Assembly: GCA_015055785.1 (NCBI GenBank)
Contig: SVHQ01000001.1
Location: 1-53,127, forward strand
Length of the DNA stretch: 53,127 nucleotides
Source of the DNA: Clostridiales bacterium
Lineage (GTDB): Bacteria; Bacillota_A; Clostridia; Christensenellales; Borkfalkiaceae
Reading direction: 5' to 3'
Part shown: positions 16,269-25,345 of the stretch, in pieces
Layout of the letters: each line of letters begins with the position of its first letter
Position numbering within the stretch: the first letter of the stretch is position 1
Position numbers and translations under genes: made by a program
Notes under the pieces: model-generated
The model's input: the letters and a program-made list of their open reading frames with translations, nothing else
Told to the model about the DNA's origin: nothing
Database searches by the model: none

Positions 16269-17387
16269 TTAGCTGTTTTCAAGCAAATAGGTGCCAGCAA
16301 AGTTACCCACTAAATTTGCCGAGTTAAATGTAAACGTACCCTTAGCTTCGCCGCCATACAAAAAGGCACCGTCAAACGTGATTGTATCACCCGCTTTAAT
16401 TACAACATCATAATAATCGTCCGTTTCGTAGTATTCAATGGTCGTGTTTTCAGCCGTTAATACAACTTCCCCCATTCCACCGTCCGTTGGCTCGAACGAT
16501 GCCACAAAAGTGCCGTCATATAATACGCCGATATAGATATTGCTAGCCGTGTAATCTTCCATAGCACCGTCCTCTATTTTGCAAGAGAAAGAAGCCTTAA
16601 TTGACAAGAAATTCCCATCAACCATCGAATAATTGACGTCCTTGTGAATTCTAAATACGTTCCCACTTGCCACCGTATTGCTTTCAATCGCTTTTTCCGT
16701 ATAACTTACGTACGGCGTGGCATACGCAGCTCCGCAACCCGTACATATACCATCCACGACGTTATGTCCAAACGCGGGAATAACTTCTTGTTCCGAAAAC
16801 ACCTTTCCGCAATCCGTACACTTGCTCCCGTTCGTCTTGCCCTCTTCCGTACAAGTCGCCGCAAAGCCTTTAAGTTCAACCACGGTATGCCCCTTCGCAA
16901 GGATTACCGTCTGTTCTTTTAAGACTTCATTGCAACGAGTACAAATAGAACCTTCCGTTTTACCTGCCGTAGTACAAGTAGCCGCAACCGCTTTCAAGGC
17001 TTTTACGTTATGCCCAAGCATAGGCGTATCCACGGGCGAAACAAGTACTTTTTCGCACGTCACGCATTTCACACCGTCCGTGAGTCCCTTTTTCGTACAC
17101 GTTGCGGGAACGGCTTCAATAACCGTGTTCACGTGTCCGTTTGCGGGAATTTCTTCCGTCAAAACGTACTTACACTCTCCGCAAGTATACATAATTGCGC
17201 CAGCTTCTTCACACGTTGCTTCCGCTGTGATTTCGCCCTCACCGTACACGTGCTCGCACTTCGCCTGCTTGTCTTTCTTGACGCCGTTGGCAATCGCAAT
17301 CGACGCCCCGACGATACCTGCTACTACCAGCACACCGACTACCACGCCGATGATAATTTTTGCTTTCTTGCTTAAATTGATATTCAT
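16269..17387 (-). CDS. Surface protein with four CxxC/GH repeats, 372 aa
   Basis: ATG 17387 has a strong AAGGAGG; an in-frame ATG at 17426 falls in a hairpin and is rejected. After a short cytoplasmic stretch and one membrane segment (I-I-I-G-V-V-V-G-V-L-V-V-A-G-I-V-G, about 9-28), residues about 45-220 hold four copies of a roughly 39-residue unit: A-T-C-T-x-x-G-x-T-x-G-x-x-C-x-x-C-x-x-V, then a stretch ending G-H. The CxxC pairs look like small zinc ribbons or disulphide loops. Similar repeats are common in clostridial secreted proteins. The C-terminal 150 residues form an all-beta module. Probable attachment or binding protein exposed on a cell or virion surface. Confidence 0.75.
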   Translation of the reverse strand: MNINLSKKAKIIIGVVVGVLVVAGIVGASIAIANGVKKDKQAKCEHVYGEGEITAEATCEEAGAIMYTCGECKYVLTEEIPANGHVNTVIEAVPATCTKKGLTDGVKCVTCEKVLVSPVDTPMLGHNVKALKAVAATCTTAGKTEGSICTRCNEVLKEQTVILAKGHTVVELKGFAATCTEEGKTNGSKCTDCGKVFSEQEVIPAFGHNVVDGICTGCGAAYATPYVSYTEKAIESNTVASGNVFRIHKDVNYSMVDGNFLSIKASFSCKIEDGAMEDYTASNIYIGVLYDGTFVASFEPTDGGMGEVVLTAENTTIEYYETDDYYDVVIKAGDTITFDGAFLYGGEAKGTFTFNSANLVGNFAGTYLLENS

Positions 17388-17408
17388 ATAAATCCTCCTT
17401 TTATAATA

Positions 17409-17435
17409 GGGGCTGAAACTTCTCATTTCAGCCCC
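17409..17435. terminator. 10-bp hairpin between two operon genes
   Basis: GGGGCTGAAA / TTTCAGCCCC with a 7-nt loop, perfect. On the plus strand TTTTC follows; on the minus strand, the direction of the operon, no long U run follows. It may be an mRNA-processing or stability element that gives the downstream surface genes separate expression. Confidence 0.5.
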
Positions 17436-17494
17436 TTTTCAAACGTATTAACCATTATCGATTAATGCGTTCATCTCGCACCTGCCTTATGCCT

Positions 17495-17842
17495 TTACTT
17501 CAAAAGCATTTCGAGCAGAGCCTTATCCGATTCTTGGAAGGGCTTGATTTTACATTCGTAAACCACACCGTCTTCATCCACGGATTTTACGCCGTACGTA
17601 TTGCCCGTCATGGTAACGCGACCTTTCTCATCCTTAATCTCAAAAGGCTTTACAGTAAGCTCCGCTGCGTTAGAATCCGCAAATACGATTTCAAGAACCG
17701 TATAACCACCGAAATCAGGCGGCGTAATTCTTACCTTAACTTCCATACCTCTGACAACACCTTTTACAAAATACGAAAAATGCTCTTTTTCATCCTTACC
17801 TACGTATACTTCTCTTTCTACATAAATCTTATTTTTTGCCAT
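17495..17842 (-). CDS. Small beta-rich protein, possible ssDNA-binding protein
   Basis: 115 residues, alternating hydrophobic/charged strands throughout (K-I-Y-V-E-R-E-V-Y-V, V-K-V-R-I-T-P-P, Y-T-V-L-E-I-V-F), no signal peptide and no membrane segment. Size and all-beta pattern are compatible with an OB-fold ssDNA-binding protein like those encoded by filamentous phages and rolling-circle replicons, but I cannot match a family motif. It is transcribed with Rep. SD GGGAGA is present upstream. Confidence 0.6.
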   Translation of the reverse strand: MAKNKIYVEREVYVGKDEKEHFSYFVKGVVRGMEVKVRITPPDFGGYTVLEIVFADSNAAELTVKPFEIKDEKGRVTMTGNTYGVKSVDEDGVVYECKIKPFQESDKALLEMLLK

Positions 17843-17867
17843 ACTTTAAACCATCTCCCTTTCACTT

Positions 17868-18146
17868 TTATTTTGCTTTCTTTTCAGGCAACTTCGTTCC
17901 CTTTTCACGCGAGAACTTCTGCGCTTCCTGCTTACTCAAACCTGCGTCACGCGCCATCTTATAACGGTACATACCTGCATTGTCCGACTGCGCAAGCATA
18001 TACCCAGAACGCAAACCCTTATTATAATCGTCTAAGGGCTGGTCTTTCTTCTCACCGCGCATATGGATACCACTCCTGCGCTCTTCCGCGTAGCCCTGAG
18101 CTCGTTTGGAAGGTTTAAGCCATTTTCTTTGATTATTATCTGCCAT
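17868..18146 (-). CDS. Hypothetical basic hydrophilic protein, 92 aa
   Basis: ATG after GTAGGAGAAAATT. The product is strongly basic and lacks hydrophobic segments: K-W-L-K-P-S-K-R-A-Q, several RS/RR pairs and a C-terminus rich in lysine (K-G-T-K-L-P-E-K-K-A-K). It could bind nucleic acid. No family recognised. It is upstream of the possible ssDNA-binding protein in the same operon. Confidence 0.65.
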   Translation of the reverse strand: MADNNQRKWLKPSKRAQGYAEERRSGIHMRGEKKDQPLDDYNKGLRSGYMLAQSDNAGMYRYKMARDAGLSKQEAQKFSREKGTKLPEKKAK

Positions 18147-18351
18147 AATTTTCTCCTACTTTTTATTTGCGCCTACTTTCTTAAAGGCTTCTAACCTTAC
18201 TCATTTCAGCTATTCAGTTGTAATTTATAATGAAACGCCAACGGCTTTTTTGGAACGCTACGTTCCGTGCGAGTTTGTGTAGGTGGCCACCTTTACCGCG
18301 CGCGACACGAAACATTCGGTTCTTTCTGCGTTGTACGTTTGATTATCTTCC

Positions 18352-18600
18352 TTATTCTACATACGTACGCGTGTACATCGTGGACGGCAAGCGTTTTCCG
18401 TTTATCCGCTTTCTATCCGCAAACACCGCTTTGTACGCTACTTCGCGTTCCAGTGTACGTTTATAATAGGTATCTACGCTTACGATTTGGTTCGTATCAT
18501 AACCGTCCGTACCGATGTGGATTTCTTGCTTTACGATAAAGCCTTTCGTGCGGTATACGTTGCTTGCGTTTACCATAAAATCCATTGTCGCAATTATCAC
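18352..18600 (-). CDS. Hypothetical protein, 82 aa, first gene of the Rep operon
   Basis: GTG start with a near-perfect GGAGGTGA seven bases upstream. The sequence is strand-rich with V-D-T-Y-Y-K-R-T-L-E-R-E-V-A-Y and a basic C-terminus; no membrane segment. No family recognised. It is the promoter-proximal gene of the minus-strand operon. About 205 bp without a convincing gene separate it from the next one (18147-18351), where only a GGAACG / CGTTCC hairpin is seen. Confidence 0.6.
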   Translation of the reverse strand: MIIATMDFMVNASNVYRTKGFIVKQEIHIGTDGYDTNQIVSVDTYYKRTLEREVAYKAVFADRKRINGKRLPSTMYTRTYVE

Positions 18601-18647
18601 TTTCTCACCTCCAAAACTTCAACCATTCTTGTGTTGGTTGTGAACCC

Positions 18648-18653
18648 ATTATA
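18648..18653 (-). promoter_or_regulatory. Extended -10 promoter of the Rep operon
   Basis: The minus strand reads TGCTATAATGG, an extended -10 element (TGnTATAAT). No -35 hexamer is seen at 16-18 bp. The start site would be about 40 bases before the GGAGGTGA of the 82-aa gene. An AACCA...TGGTT dyad lies in this leader. Confidence 0.6.
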
Positions 18654-18765
18654 GCAGTTTCTGAAAGCAATTTTTAGCAAATAATCCCCAACACATTTCA
18701 CAGGAAACCAACGGCAAAACCAAAGAAAACTCAAACAAAAACCAAAAATCGTTATTTTTTGTATG

Positions 18766-18798
18766 AAAAAAGCCCGACTGAATTTCAGCCGAGCTTTT
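18766..18798 (-). terminator. Terminator of the HTH/99-aa operon
   Basis: On the minus strand AAGCTCGGCTGAA pairs with TTCAGTCGGGCTT and a run of six T follows. It begins 3 bp after the stop codon of the 99-aa gene and insulates it from the Rep operon. Confidence 0.85.
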
Positions 18799-18800
18799 AC

Positions 18801-19100
18801 TCATTCTTCTATATGCGATTGTAAAAATTGTAGCAGTTGTTTATGTAGCATTTGAATATACTCCGGGGTGTAATTCACCACAATCGAATAGGCTTCCTGC
18901 GTATATCCTTTTATATACAATCCTGCGTACAAGTCATAAAGTTTGATGGGTGCCGTTTGCATCGCTTTATGATACTTTTCCACCAAATTCATAATTTCGT
19001 TTCGCCCCGTAGTTTGAAACGCTTCGTCCATTCTCTCCTTATTAATGTAGTAATACCTTATCTCTCGTAAATCTGCTCTAATTTGCTTAAACGTTATCAT
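18801..19100 (-). CDS. Hypothetical helical protein, 99 aa
   Basis: ATG after GGGAGGCGAAAAG, 17 bp downstream of the HTH regulator, so the two form an operon. The protein is nearly all helical with many Tyr, Gln and Lys (L-R-E-I-R-Y-Y-Y-I-N-K-E-R) and no membrane segment. It resembles small phage-type regulators in composition only; no family recognised. Placement with a regulator directly upstream of the Rep operon suggests control of that element. Confidence 0.65.
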   Translation of the reverse strand: MITFKQIRADLREIRYYYINKERMDEAFQTTGRNEIMNLVEKYHKAMQTAPIKLYDLYAGLYIKGYTQEAYSIVVNYTPEYIQMLHKQLLQFLQSHIEE

Positions 19101-19117
19101 CTTTTCGCCTCCCGATT

Positions 19118-19456
19118 TTACTCGGCTTTATAACGAAAATCCGACAACAGTATCAGCTTTTCTATCAATTTTGTACGCTTGTCGCTATCGGGCAATTCTT
19201 TTAGTCCCTCTAAAATCAGCCCCGCTTCCTGCGCGTCAAATATTTGATGGAACTTATCCGTCCGTAAGAGCTGAACCCCACCGCGCCTTCTTCCACCGCC
19301 GTGATAGGTCGTTATCATTTCTTCTGGTATATCTTGTATATGTCTAAATACCGTTATGTAACTCACTTCGATTTCTTCTGCAATTTCTTGAATAGTGTGC
19401 AGCTTACAATCAGACAGATAAGCCAAAATACGATTGTGTATGTATCGGCTTCTCAT
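19118..19456 (-). CDS. DeoR/HTH-type transcriptional regulator, 112 aa
   Basis: ATG 19456 is chosen because AAGGA lies seven bases upstream; a longer in-frame version from 19555 has no SD. Residues about 8-55 form a winged helix-turn-helix: R-I-L-A-Y-L-S-D-C-K...T-I-Q-E-I-A-E-E-I-E-V-S-Y-I-T-V-F-R-H-I-Q, then a wing (T-Y-H-G-G-G-R-R-R-G-G-V-Q). The C-terminal half is helical and lacks a ligand domain. It probably represses its own promoter, which contains a perfect dyad, and possibly the adjacent Rep operon. Confidence 0.75.
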   Translation of the reverse strand: MRSRYIHNRILAYLSDCKLHTIQEIAEEIEVSYITVFRHIQDIPEEMITTYHGGGRRRGGVQLLRTDKFHQIFDAQEAGLILEGLKELPDSDKRTKLIEKLILLSDFRYKAE

Positions 19457-19477
19457 ATATAAATCCTTCTTGATTGC

Positions 19478-19511
19478 ATTATACGAAACATAAATTATCA
19501 ATGTATGATAA
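19478..19511 (-). promoter_or_regulatory. HTH-gene promoter with dyad operator
   Basis: The minus strand has TATAAT at 19478-19483, 21 bases before the HTH start codon. At 19495-19511 TTATCA-5-TGATAA is a perfect 6-bp dyad overlapping where RNA polymerase would contact the spacer and -35 region. This is a likely autoregulatory operator for the HTH protein. Confidence 0.6.
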
Positions 19512-19624
19512 CTTGCTTGGAAAAATATTCCACTTTTTATGTTTTTCTTTTGCAATTTTTGTCGGACTGACTATATGCGAATCCGATTTTCGCTTTTAAC
19601 TTAATTCTTGCCCGCCATATCTAA

Positions 19625-19639
19625 ATTAACGCCGTTAAT
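19625..19639. repeat. 15-bp perfect palindrome
   Basis: ATTAACG-C-CGTTAAT lies in the 250-bp gap between the HTH gene and the giant surface gene. No T run follows on either strand, so it is not a standard terminator. It could be an operator or a recombination site at the border of the accessory region. The rest of the gap (19457-19706) shows no gene. Confidence 0.5.
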
Positions 19640-19706
19640 ATTGCCTTATCATTTACAGTAATTGAGAAAACTAGAATTCAGATTCCTCTTTAGAAACAAT
19701 AGCTTA

Positions 19707-22700
19707 TCACGAAAGATTTGCTATCTCGCCGTTAATTAACTCAGGGCTAAGAATAGTTCCCTTATAATAATAGAACGAACCTTCTGCACAACGAAGAATT
19801 CCTAAGGCTACAGCATCCTCAATAATTTGAGCCATACTATCCGTTGAAACTTGCGTTCCCGTAACATTCGTTATTGAAAGCCCAGTATACAATTTCACCG
19901 CCATATATCGAATAGTCAAACCTTCCACGTGAATACGATTTTTGTATTCCGTCTTTTGCTCCACGGAAAGTGTTGTATCTGCATCAACTGCAGAAAGAGC
20001 AGCCGTAATATTCGCATACCAGATTTGAAGCATAGAATTATCGTAACTGCCCCAAGAATTAGCAGTGTCATCCCAATACTTCTTAACAAACATTGCTTCT
20101 CGCACAACATTATTCGCAATTGTTGATTCACCGTCTGCGTTCAATGCCATATCGGAAATAACTTTATACCTTTCTTGTTGCAAAGAAAGCAATGCTTTCA
20201 TAGATTCCCATCCTGCGCCGTAATACGCCTTACAGAAATCTTCGATAAGCATATCTACGTTTGCATTGACATTTTTAGAAAGCTTTGCTTTCAAATACAC
20301 CTTCAACGCCGCCCAATCAGGAGAAACAGGATTGCCCACCTGCCCCATATCAATCAAGCTCGTTATGTTGTTATTTGCCAATTCTTGATACTTGCTTTGC
20401 ATATTCGTAATCGTATCAAGCGGAACAAAATAGTTATCATAATGCTCCGAGTAATTCCAGAAATGTACAGTCCCGCCAAACTTCGTCCAATTTTCAAGCT
20501 GCGTTTTATACCAACCATTCGGTTTGCCGTATTTAGCGTCTACTACGCTATCGTCGAAATCACGGTACAAATTCATTTCAAGAGGGGCTATCATTACGCC
20601 CATAGAAACATACTTGCCTGAATAGAATTTCAAGTCATTCTTATATGCAGGAGCTTCCAAAGTTTGATTGTACGCCAAAAGATTGAGTTGTATATTTCTT
20701 CCTAAATCATATTTATCCAGAGCAGCCGCAACTAAGTTCATAAAGCGAATATACTCTTCCGCAGGAGTAGTATAAGGATTGTTAGGGTTCCAACCGTTAT
20801 TATCGGGGGCTGAGAAATTATATGCGCTCAAATAATCCTCGTACGCCTCGTCTTCTTTAATCATTTCATACAATTCCGCTGCAACGTAAATTGCCATTTC
20901 AAAATTATTATAAGAAAGATTGAGAGTCGTAAAGGTTTCCCCATAAACGTCCGTCGTCTCAACAAACCACGAAGAATGACTAGCAGCATATTCGTCTTGA
21001 GAAATAATTTCAAGAAAATTATGCCAAGAATTTGTGTATTTCCAACTGTTAATATATCCAAGTCTGCGTTGATATAAATGATTCGGCTGATTGTCAGGTT
21101 TCCCGCCGTTCGGGTCAGAAATATATGTCAAACCACCGTCATATGCCCAATTCAAATCAATATCGGGGTTTACCGTAATACACATACTCCCACCGATTGC
21201 ATCATTATTAGAATACGTATAAACAGTATCCGTATAAAACTCTAAGCCGTATACTTCCGACAAATAACCGTATACAGCGCTCGCTGTACCGTATTTCGTT
21301 TTACCATACAAGTAGGTATTGCCGTTATTTTCACAAACAAGCTTATAACCGCCTTGCGTATCCAAACCATAGCAAGTATATCCTGCCTGCAAAGCAAGAT
21401 TTTTCCCTAATACGAAATATCTATTCCCATCAAGCGTTGCTATATCGTCCGTGTAGATAATTTCAAGCTCTACGCCCGTGATTTCCGCATACAAATCACG
21501 CAATTCTCTGGTCGCAAACTCTATTTCGCCATAATTATATATATCTTCTGCTTGAATTGCCGTTTCTACAACAATGCCACTATACTGTACCGTACTTTCC
21601 TCATAATTCAAACCGTTAGAACCGTACAATTCACTGCAATAAACAGTCATTGTAACACCCGTACTGCATCCAGGATAAAAACCCGTGGAAGGGTGTCCGT
21701 ATAAAATTACATCCAGGGCGTTCGTACCGTAAGAATCATTCCTATAAGAACCCGTCAACCCCGTTTCCGAATAGACCAGCTCCCCATTTTCATTTGTTAC
21801 CGTTATATCCCAAACTTCCAATGCCGTTTGGCGCAACGTAAAATATATCCAACCGCTTACAGATTTACCACCGCCGACATTAAAGACAAAATAAGTGTCC
21901 GTCTTTAAGGCGAAATATACTTCCTGATAATCCGTCAAATTCACACTGCTGAATGCGCCGCCATGCAAAAAGGTTTCACTTCCGTCACTTACATATTTAT
22001 ATACACTCTTAAAACCGTTCGCAGGAGAAATTTCCGTTGTTTTTGCAAAGCCAGCACTCGTTTCATATACGCTTTCCGCAACCACGCTATCCGTAGAGAA
22101 AGCCTCGTAGCTTGTTGCATAATCAGCGGCGTAATCTACGTCCAAAACACCGCGCAAGTCCGTAACGCAAACGGTTAAATCAGCGTTTTCACTAGCATAC
22201 TGCTCAAAACTATTCAAGAAATTTTGTAATTCCGCATAACCATTAAAGGTGTAACTATTTTGACCGCCAGCCCAATTATTTTCTACGAAAAATTCCCAAC
22301 TACCATCGACATTTTTATGAAGCGTAATATACATCCATACATTATGGCTTGACTGATAACAATCCCACGAAGAAAATAAAATGTTAGAATTTACGCCTTT
22401 CATCCCAAAACGAACGGTTTTATATGCTCTAAAATCAATATTCGTAAAAGCACTACTGTCATAACTATCAACGGAGTATACCTTCGAGAATCCAACAGGA
22501 ACCGTTTCATTACGCTCATCCGCTCCATCTAAAACCGACATCGCAATACGTTCCCCATAAAGCGCAGATTGATTATTAGAAAGCGTTCCACGCAATTCAG
22601 AAACATAAACCGTCAACGTTTCGCCCGTAGAACAATAAGGGAAGAAACCCGCAATATTACCATATAAAATTGCATCCAATGCATTATTGTTGTAAGTAGC

Positions 22701-25334
22701 GTTCGTAGCATACGCCCCATTTAATCCTTTGATAGAATATATCGTTTCTCCAAGGTAGGTCGCCGTCAAATCCCAAATTGCATTAGAAGTCTGTACAAGC
22801 GAGAAATAAATCCAATCTTCGCTTTCTTTCGTTAATTCTTGATTAAAATTAAACTTGTTTGACTTGATTGCAAAGTGCACTTCCGAATAAGTGGTTAAAT
22901 CCATGCCACAGAAAGCGCCGCCATGAATATCAGTATCCGTTGTGCTTTCAAACTTATATACGTTTTCAAAACCGTTCGCAGCAGCACATTCATTTGTCAC
23001 CGAAAAACCAACACTCTCGTCGTAAACGCTATTTGCAATAATTTCCCCTTTGATAGGCTGCAATTCGGGAAGTTCAGGAATATTTTCAATATAACCAACA
23101 TCGATGTATCCTATCAACTCCGTAATATAAATTTCCGAAGGCGGGCAATCCGTATAATTACGATTATCCATCACAAACGTTAAAATATCGCTTAACGTAT
23201 TCCCTGTTCTCTTTGTAGTTTTTCCACCAAATGTAATCTCCCAACCAGAAGTTGTTTTTACCATTTCAACCTCATGCCACTCAACGCTTCTGGTCCAATA
23301 ATGATCCCAACTGTCAAATAATACCCAACTGCTATCAACATCAATCATAAAGGTCAGCTTGGTATATTTTTCAAGACTAATATTTGCCACATTCGCTTCA
23401 GGATTCGTACTAGCACCCGAGGAAACTGTATTGTTAGGAATCAAATAATATACATTTGAGTAACCATTCGGGGCAACTTTTGCCGTGGTCGCAACGGAAT
23501 CCGTCAAAATCTTGTCCGCAACGATTTCCGTTCCGTCATAATCAGCCATAGTTGTACCAAGCAGTTCACTACAATATACAGTCAAGGTTTCTCCGCTGGA
23601 ACAATACGGGAAGAATCCCGAAGGATTACCATATAAAATTGCGTCCAACGCATTATTAGAATAACTGGAATTTGTTGCATATGTGCCCCTGAAATTTGTA
23701 CCGCTATATACAATTTCACCATTCTGCGTAGCAATAATATCCCACATACCCGTAGTCGTTTGTGTCAATGTGAAATAAATCCAGTCATTTGATTGCAATG
23801 TTTTTTCTTGATTAAAATTAAATTTCGCAGTCTTAATTGCAAAACGAACTTTACTATACCCCGTTAAGTCTGCCGAACTGAAATGTTGTCCGTGAATATC
23901 CGTCCAAGAAGTAGAAGTATACGTATATACATTTTTGAATCCCGTAGCGCTTGCAATACTGTCTGTTTTTTCAAAGCCAGGCGTCGTACCATAGAAAAGC
24001 GTATCATATGCGCTTTGCGTAACCATTTCTTCAACTTCGGTTAAATAACCATTGCCCGGATCAGCACGCAATTCGCTGCAATAAACGGTCAGTTCCGTTT
24101 CCCCTTCTCCCAATACAGGGTAATAAATTTCTCCGCCTGCGGGATTTCCATACAATATAGCATCCAATGCATTATTAGAATAACTCGCATTCGTAGCGTA
24201 TGCACCCGAAAGCCCCGTTGCTTGGTGCAAAATGTTCCCAATTTCATCTTTTACTGTTATAGACCAAACCTGCTCTGCCGTTTGCTCTAACGTAAAATAA
24301 ATCCAACCATCTACTCGTTTACCCAAATCTTGTCCTAAAACGAATACATTATCCGTCTTAATCGCAAAATAAACCTTACTGTAGTTGCTCAAATCCGCCG
24401 AGCTGAAATGTTGACCGTGAATATCCGTCCAAGAAGTAGACGTAAACGTGTACACGTCGTCGTAGCCCGTTGCACTATCGATAGCATCTGTTTTTACAAA
24501 ACCAGGCGTTGTTCCATAAAAGAGCGTATCATACGCACTTTCCGCTACAACATATTTACCATTATATTTCTCAAATGTTGCCGTTAACGTCGTGGTACCT
24601 GTGAGTTCATCATTTTCAAAATCCCAAACCTTGCCTAAACGAGTAACCCATCCTTTGAATTTATAACCAGCTTTTTCTGTTTCAATTTCAGGAGCAACCA
24701 ACTTTGAGCCGTACGGCAATGTTTGGCTCTCCACGGTTCCGTCTGCATAACGGAACTTAACGGTTGCATTTTCTACAATATAAGGCTGTAATTTTGAAGT
24801 CAGTGTTGCGTCAGAAGCAATTGCAGTATTCGCAACATCCGTCATCGAAGTAGCAGGCGAAACTGGTGTATATTCCACAGTCCCGTCCCCATATTTGACA
24901 TAACTTACCGCAATCATACGCGCGCCATAAGAAGATGCGGGAATATCGTACAAATATACCGTTGATTGCATATATCCGTCTAAATCTGATTGATACCAAA
25001 TAGAAGTCGTAGGAATATTTACCGCCTGTTCATTTTCAAGCGTCAAAGTTTCATCAACACAAAGCAATTCCGGCAAAATCAAAGTACCGGTCGTACAGCT
25101 TGCATCCAAAGTATTGTATGTATCCATTTCCATAACTGTATGAAAACGCAAACCGCTCCCATCTTGGTCATTCAACAGACGGACGCCAGCCCCTTTCACA
25201 TAAAAAGTATCTGCGGGCAATTCTGCGCTCGCATTTACTTTGGGCATCCAAAAAGAAAATGCTCCTGCAATACAAGAAATGCACCCAATACTGAATAACG
25301 CAATTAAACTTTTTTTAATAGCATTCTTTTTCAT
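19707..25334 (-). CDS. Giant DUF4838 surface protein, 1875 aa
   Basis: ATG 25334 is chosen (AAGGAG upstream) over an in-frame start at 25364 that overlaps the 50-aa gene. Order of parts: signal peptide (1-35); a 165-residue domain starting F-Y-V-K-G-A-G-V-R-L; an InlB-type beta repeat (about 205-265, G-Y-K-F-K-G-W...F-E-N-D-E-L-T-G-T-T-T-L-T-A-T-F); six related 160-190-residue modules centred near 305, 478, 685, 801, 988 and 1123; then a DUF4838 region (about 1255-1800). The modules fall into two kinds, one with H-G-x-x-F-S-S-x-D-L, the other with F-x-S-W-D. They are probably carbohydrate-binding. DUF4838 proteins are related to glycoside-hydrolase families, substrate unknown. No sortase motif or C-terminal anchor is seen. 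It is transcribed after a lipoprotein gene from an AraC-motif promoter. Confidence 0.85.
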   Translation of the reverse strand: MKKNAIKKSLIALFSIGCISCIAGAFSFWMPKVNASAELPADTFYVKGAGVRLLNDQDGSGLRFHTVMEMDTYNTLDASCTTGTLILPELLCVDETLTLENEQAVNIPTTSIWYQSDLDGYMQSTVYLYDIPASSYGARMIAVSYVKYGDGTVEYTPVSPATSMTDVANTAIASDATLTSKLQPYIVENATVKFRYADGTVESQTLPYGSKLVAPEIETEKAGYKFKGWVTRLGKVWDFENDELTGTTTLTATFEKYNGKYVVAESAYDTLFYGTTPGFVKTDAIDSATGYDDVYTFTSTSWTDIHGQHFSSADLSNYSKVYFAIKTDNVFVLGQDLGKRVDGWIYFTLEQTAEQVWSITVKDEIGNILHQATGLSGAYATNASYSNNALDAILYGNPAGGEIYYPVLGEGETELTVYCSELRADPGNGYLTEVEEMVTQSAYDTLFYGTTPGFEKTDSIASATGFKNVYTYTSTSWTDIHGQHFSSADLTGYSKVRFAIKTAKFNFNQEKTLQSNDWIYFTLTQTTTGMWDIIATQNGEIVYSGTNFRGTYATNSSYSNNALDAILYGNPSGFFPYCSSGETLTVYCSELLGTTMADYDGTEIVADKILTDSVATTAKVAPNGYSNVYYLIPNNTVSSGASTNPEANVANISLEKYTKLTFMIDVDSSWVLFDSWDHYWTRSVEWHEVEMVKTTSGWEITFGGKTTKRTGNTLSDILTFVMDNRNYTDCPPSEIYITELIGYIDVGYIENIPELPELQPIKGEIIANSVYDESVGFSVTNECAAANGFENVYKFESTTDTDIHGGAFCGMDLTTYSEVHFAIKSNKFNFNQELTKESEDWIYFSLVQTSNAIWDLTATYLGETIYSIKGLNGAYATNATYNNNALDAILYGNIAGFFPYCSTGETLTVYVSELRGTLSNNQSALYGERIAMSVLDGADERNETVPVGFSKVYSVDSYDSSAFTNIDFRAYKTVRFGMKGVNSNILFSSWDCYQSSHNVWMYITLHKNVDGSWEFFVENNWAGGQNSYTFNGYAELQNFLNSFEQYASENADLTVCVTDLRGVLDVDYAADYATSYEAFSTDSVVAESVYETSAGFAKTTEISPANGFKSVYKYVSDGSETFLHGGAFSSVNLTDYQEVYFALKTDTYFVFNVGGGKSVSGWIYFTLRQTALEVWDITVTNENGELVYSETGLTGSYRNDSYGTNALDVILYGHPSTGFYPGCSTGVTMTVYCSELYGSNGLNYEESTVQYSGIVVETAIQAEDIYNYGEIEFATRELRDLYAEITGVELEIIYTDDIATLDGNRYFVLGKNLALQAGYTCYGLDTQGGYKLVCENNGNTYLYGKTKYGTASAVYGYLSEVYGLEFYTDTVYTYSNNDAIGGSMCITVNPDIDLNWAYDGGLTYISDPNGGKPDNQPNHLYQRRLGYINSWKYTNSWHNFLEIISQDEYAASHSSWFVETTDVYGETFTTLNLSYNNFEMAIYVAAELYEMIKEDEAYEDYLSAYNFSAPDNNGWNPNNPYTTPAEEYIRFMNLVAAALDKYDLGRNIQLNLLAYNQTLEAPAYKNDLKFYSGKYVSMGVMIAPLEMNLYRDFDDSVVDAKYGKPNGWYKTQLENWTKFGGTVHFWNYSEHYDNYFVPLDTITNMQSKYQELANNNITSLIDMGQVGNPVSPDWAALKVYLKAKLSKNVNANVDMLIEDFCKAYYGAGWESMKALLSLQQERYKVISDMALNADGESTIANNVVREAMFVKKYWDDTANSWGSYDNSMLQIWYANITAALSAVDADTTLSVEQKTEYKNRIHVEGLTIRYMAVKLYTGLSITNVTGTQVSTDSMAQIIEDAVALGILRCAEGSFYYYKGTILSPELINGEIANLS

Positions 25335-25345
25335 AGTTTTTCTCC

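Noticed and set aside
16706..17391. Long plus-strand ORFs opposite the CxxC-repeat gene
   Set aside because: They mirror the codon repeats of the minus-strand surface gene, which has the signal/anchor segment and SD.
18147..18351. A 33-codon minus-strand frame starting MFRVARGKGG
   Set aside because: Weak SD, no neighbours overlapping in the usual manner, and odd composition; not enough support to call it a gene.
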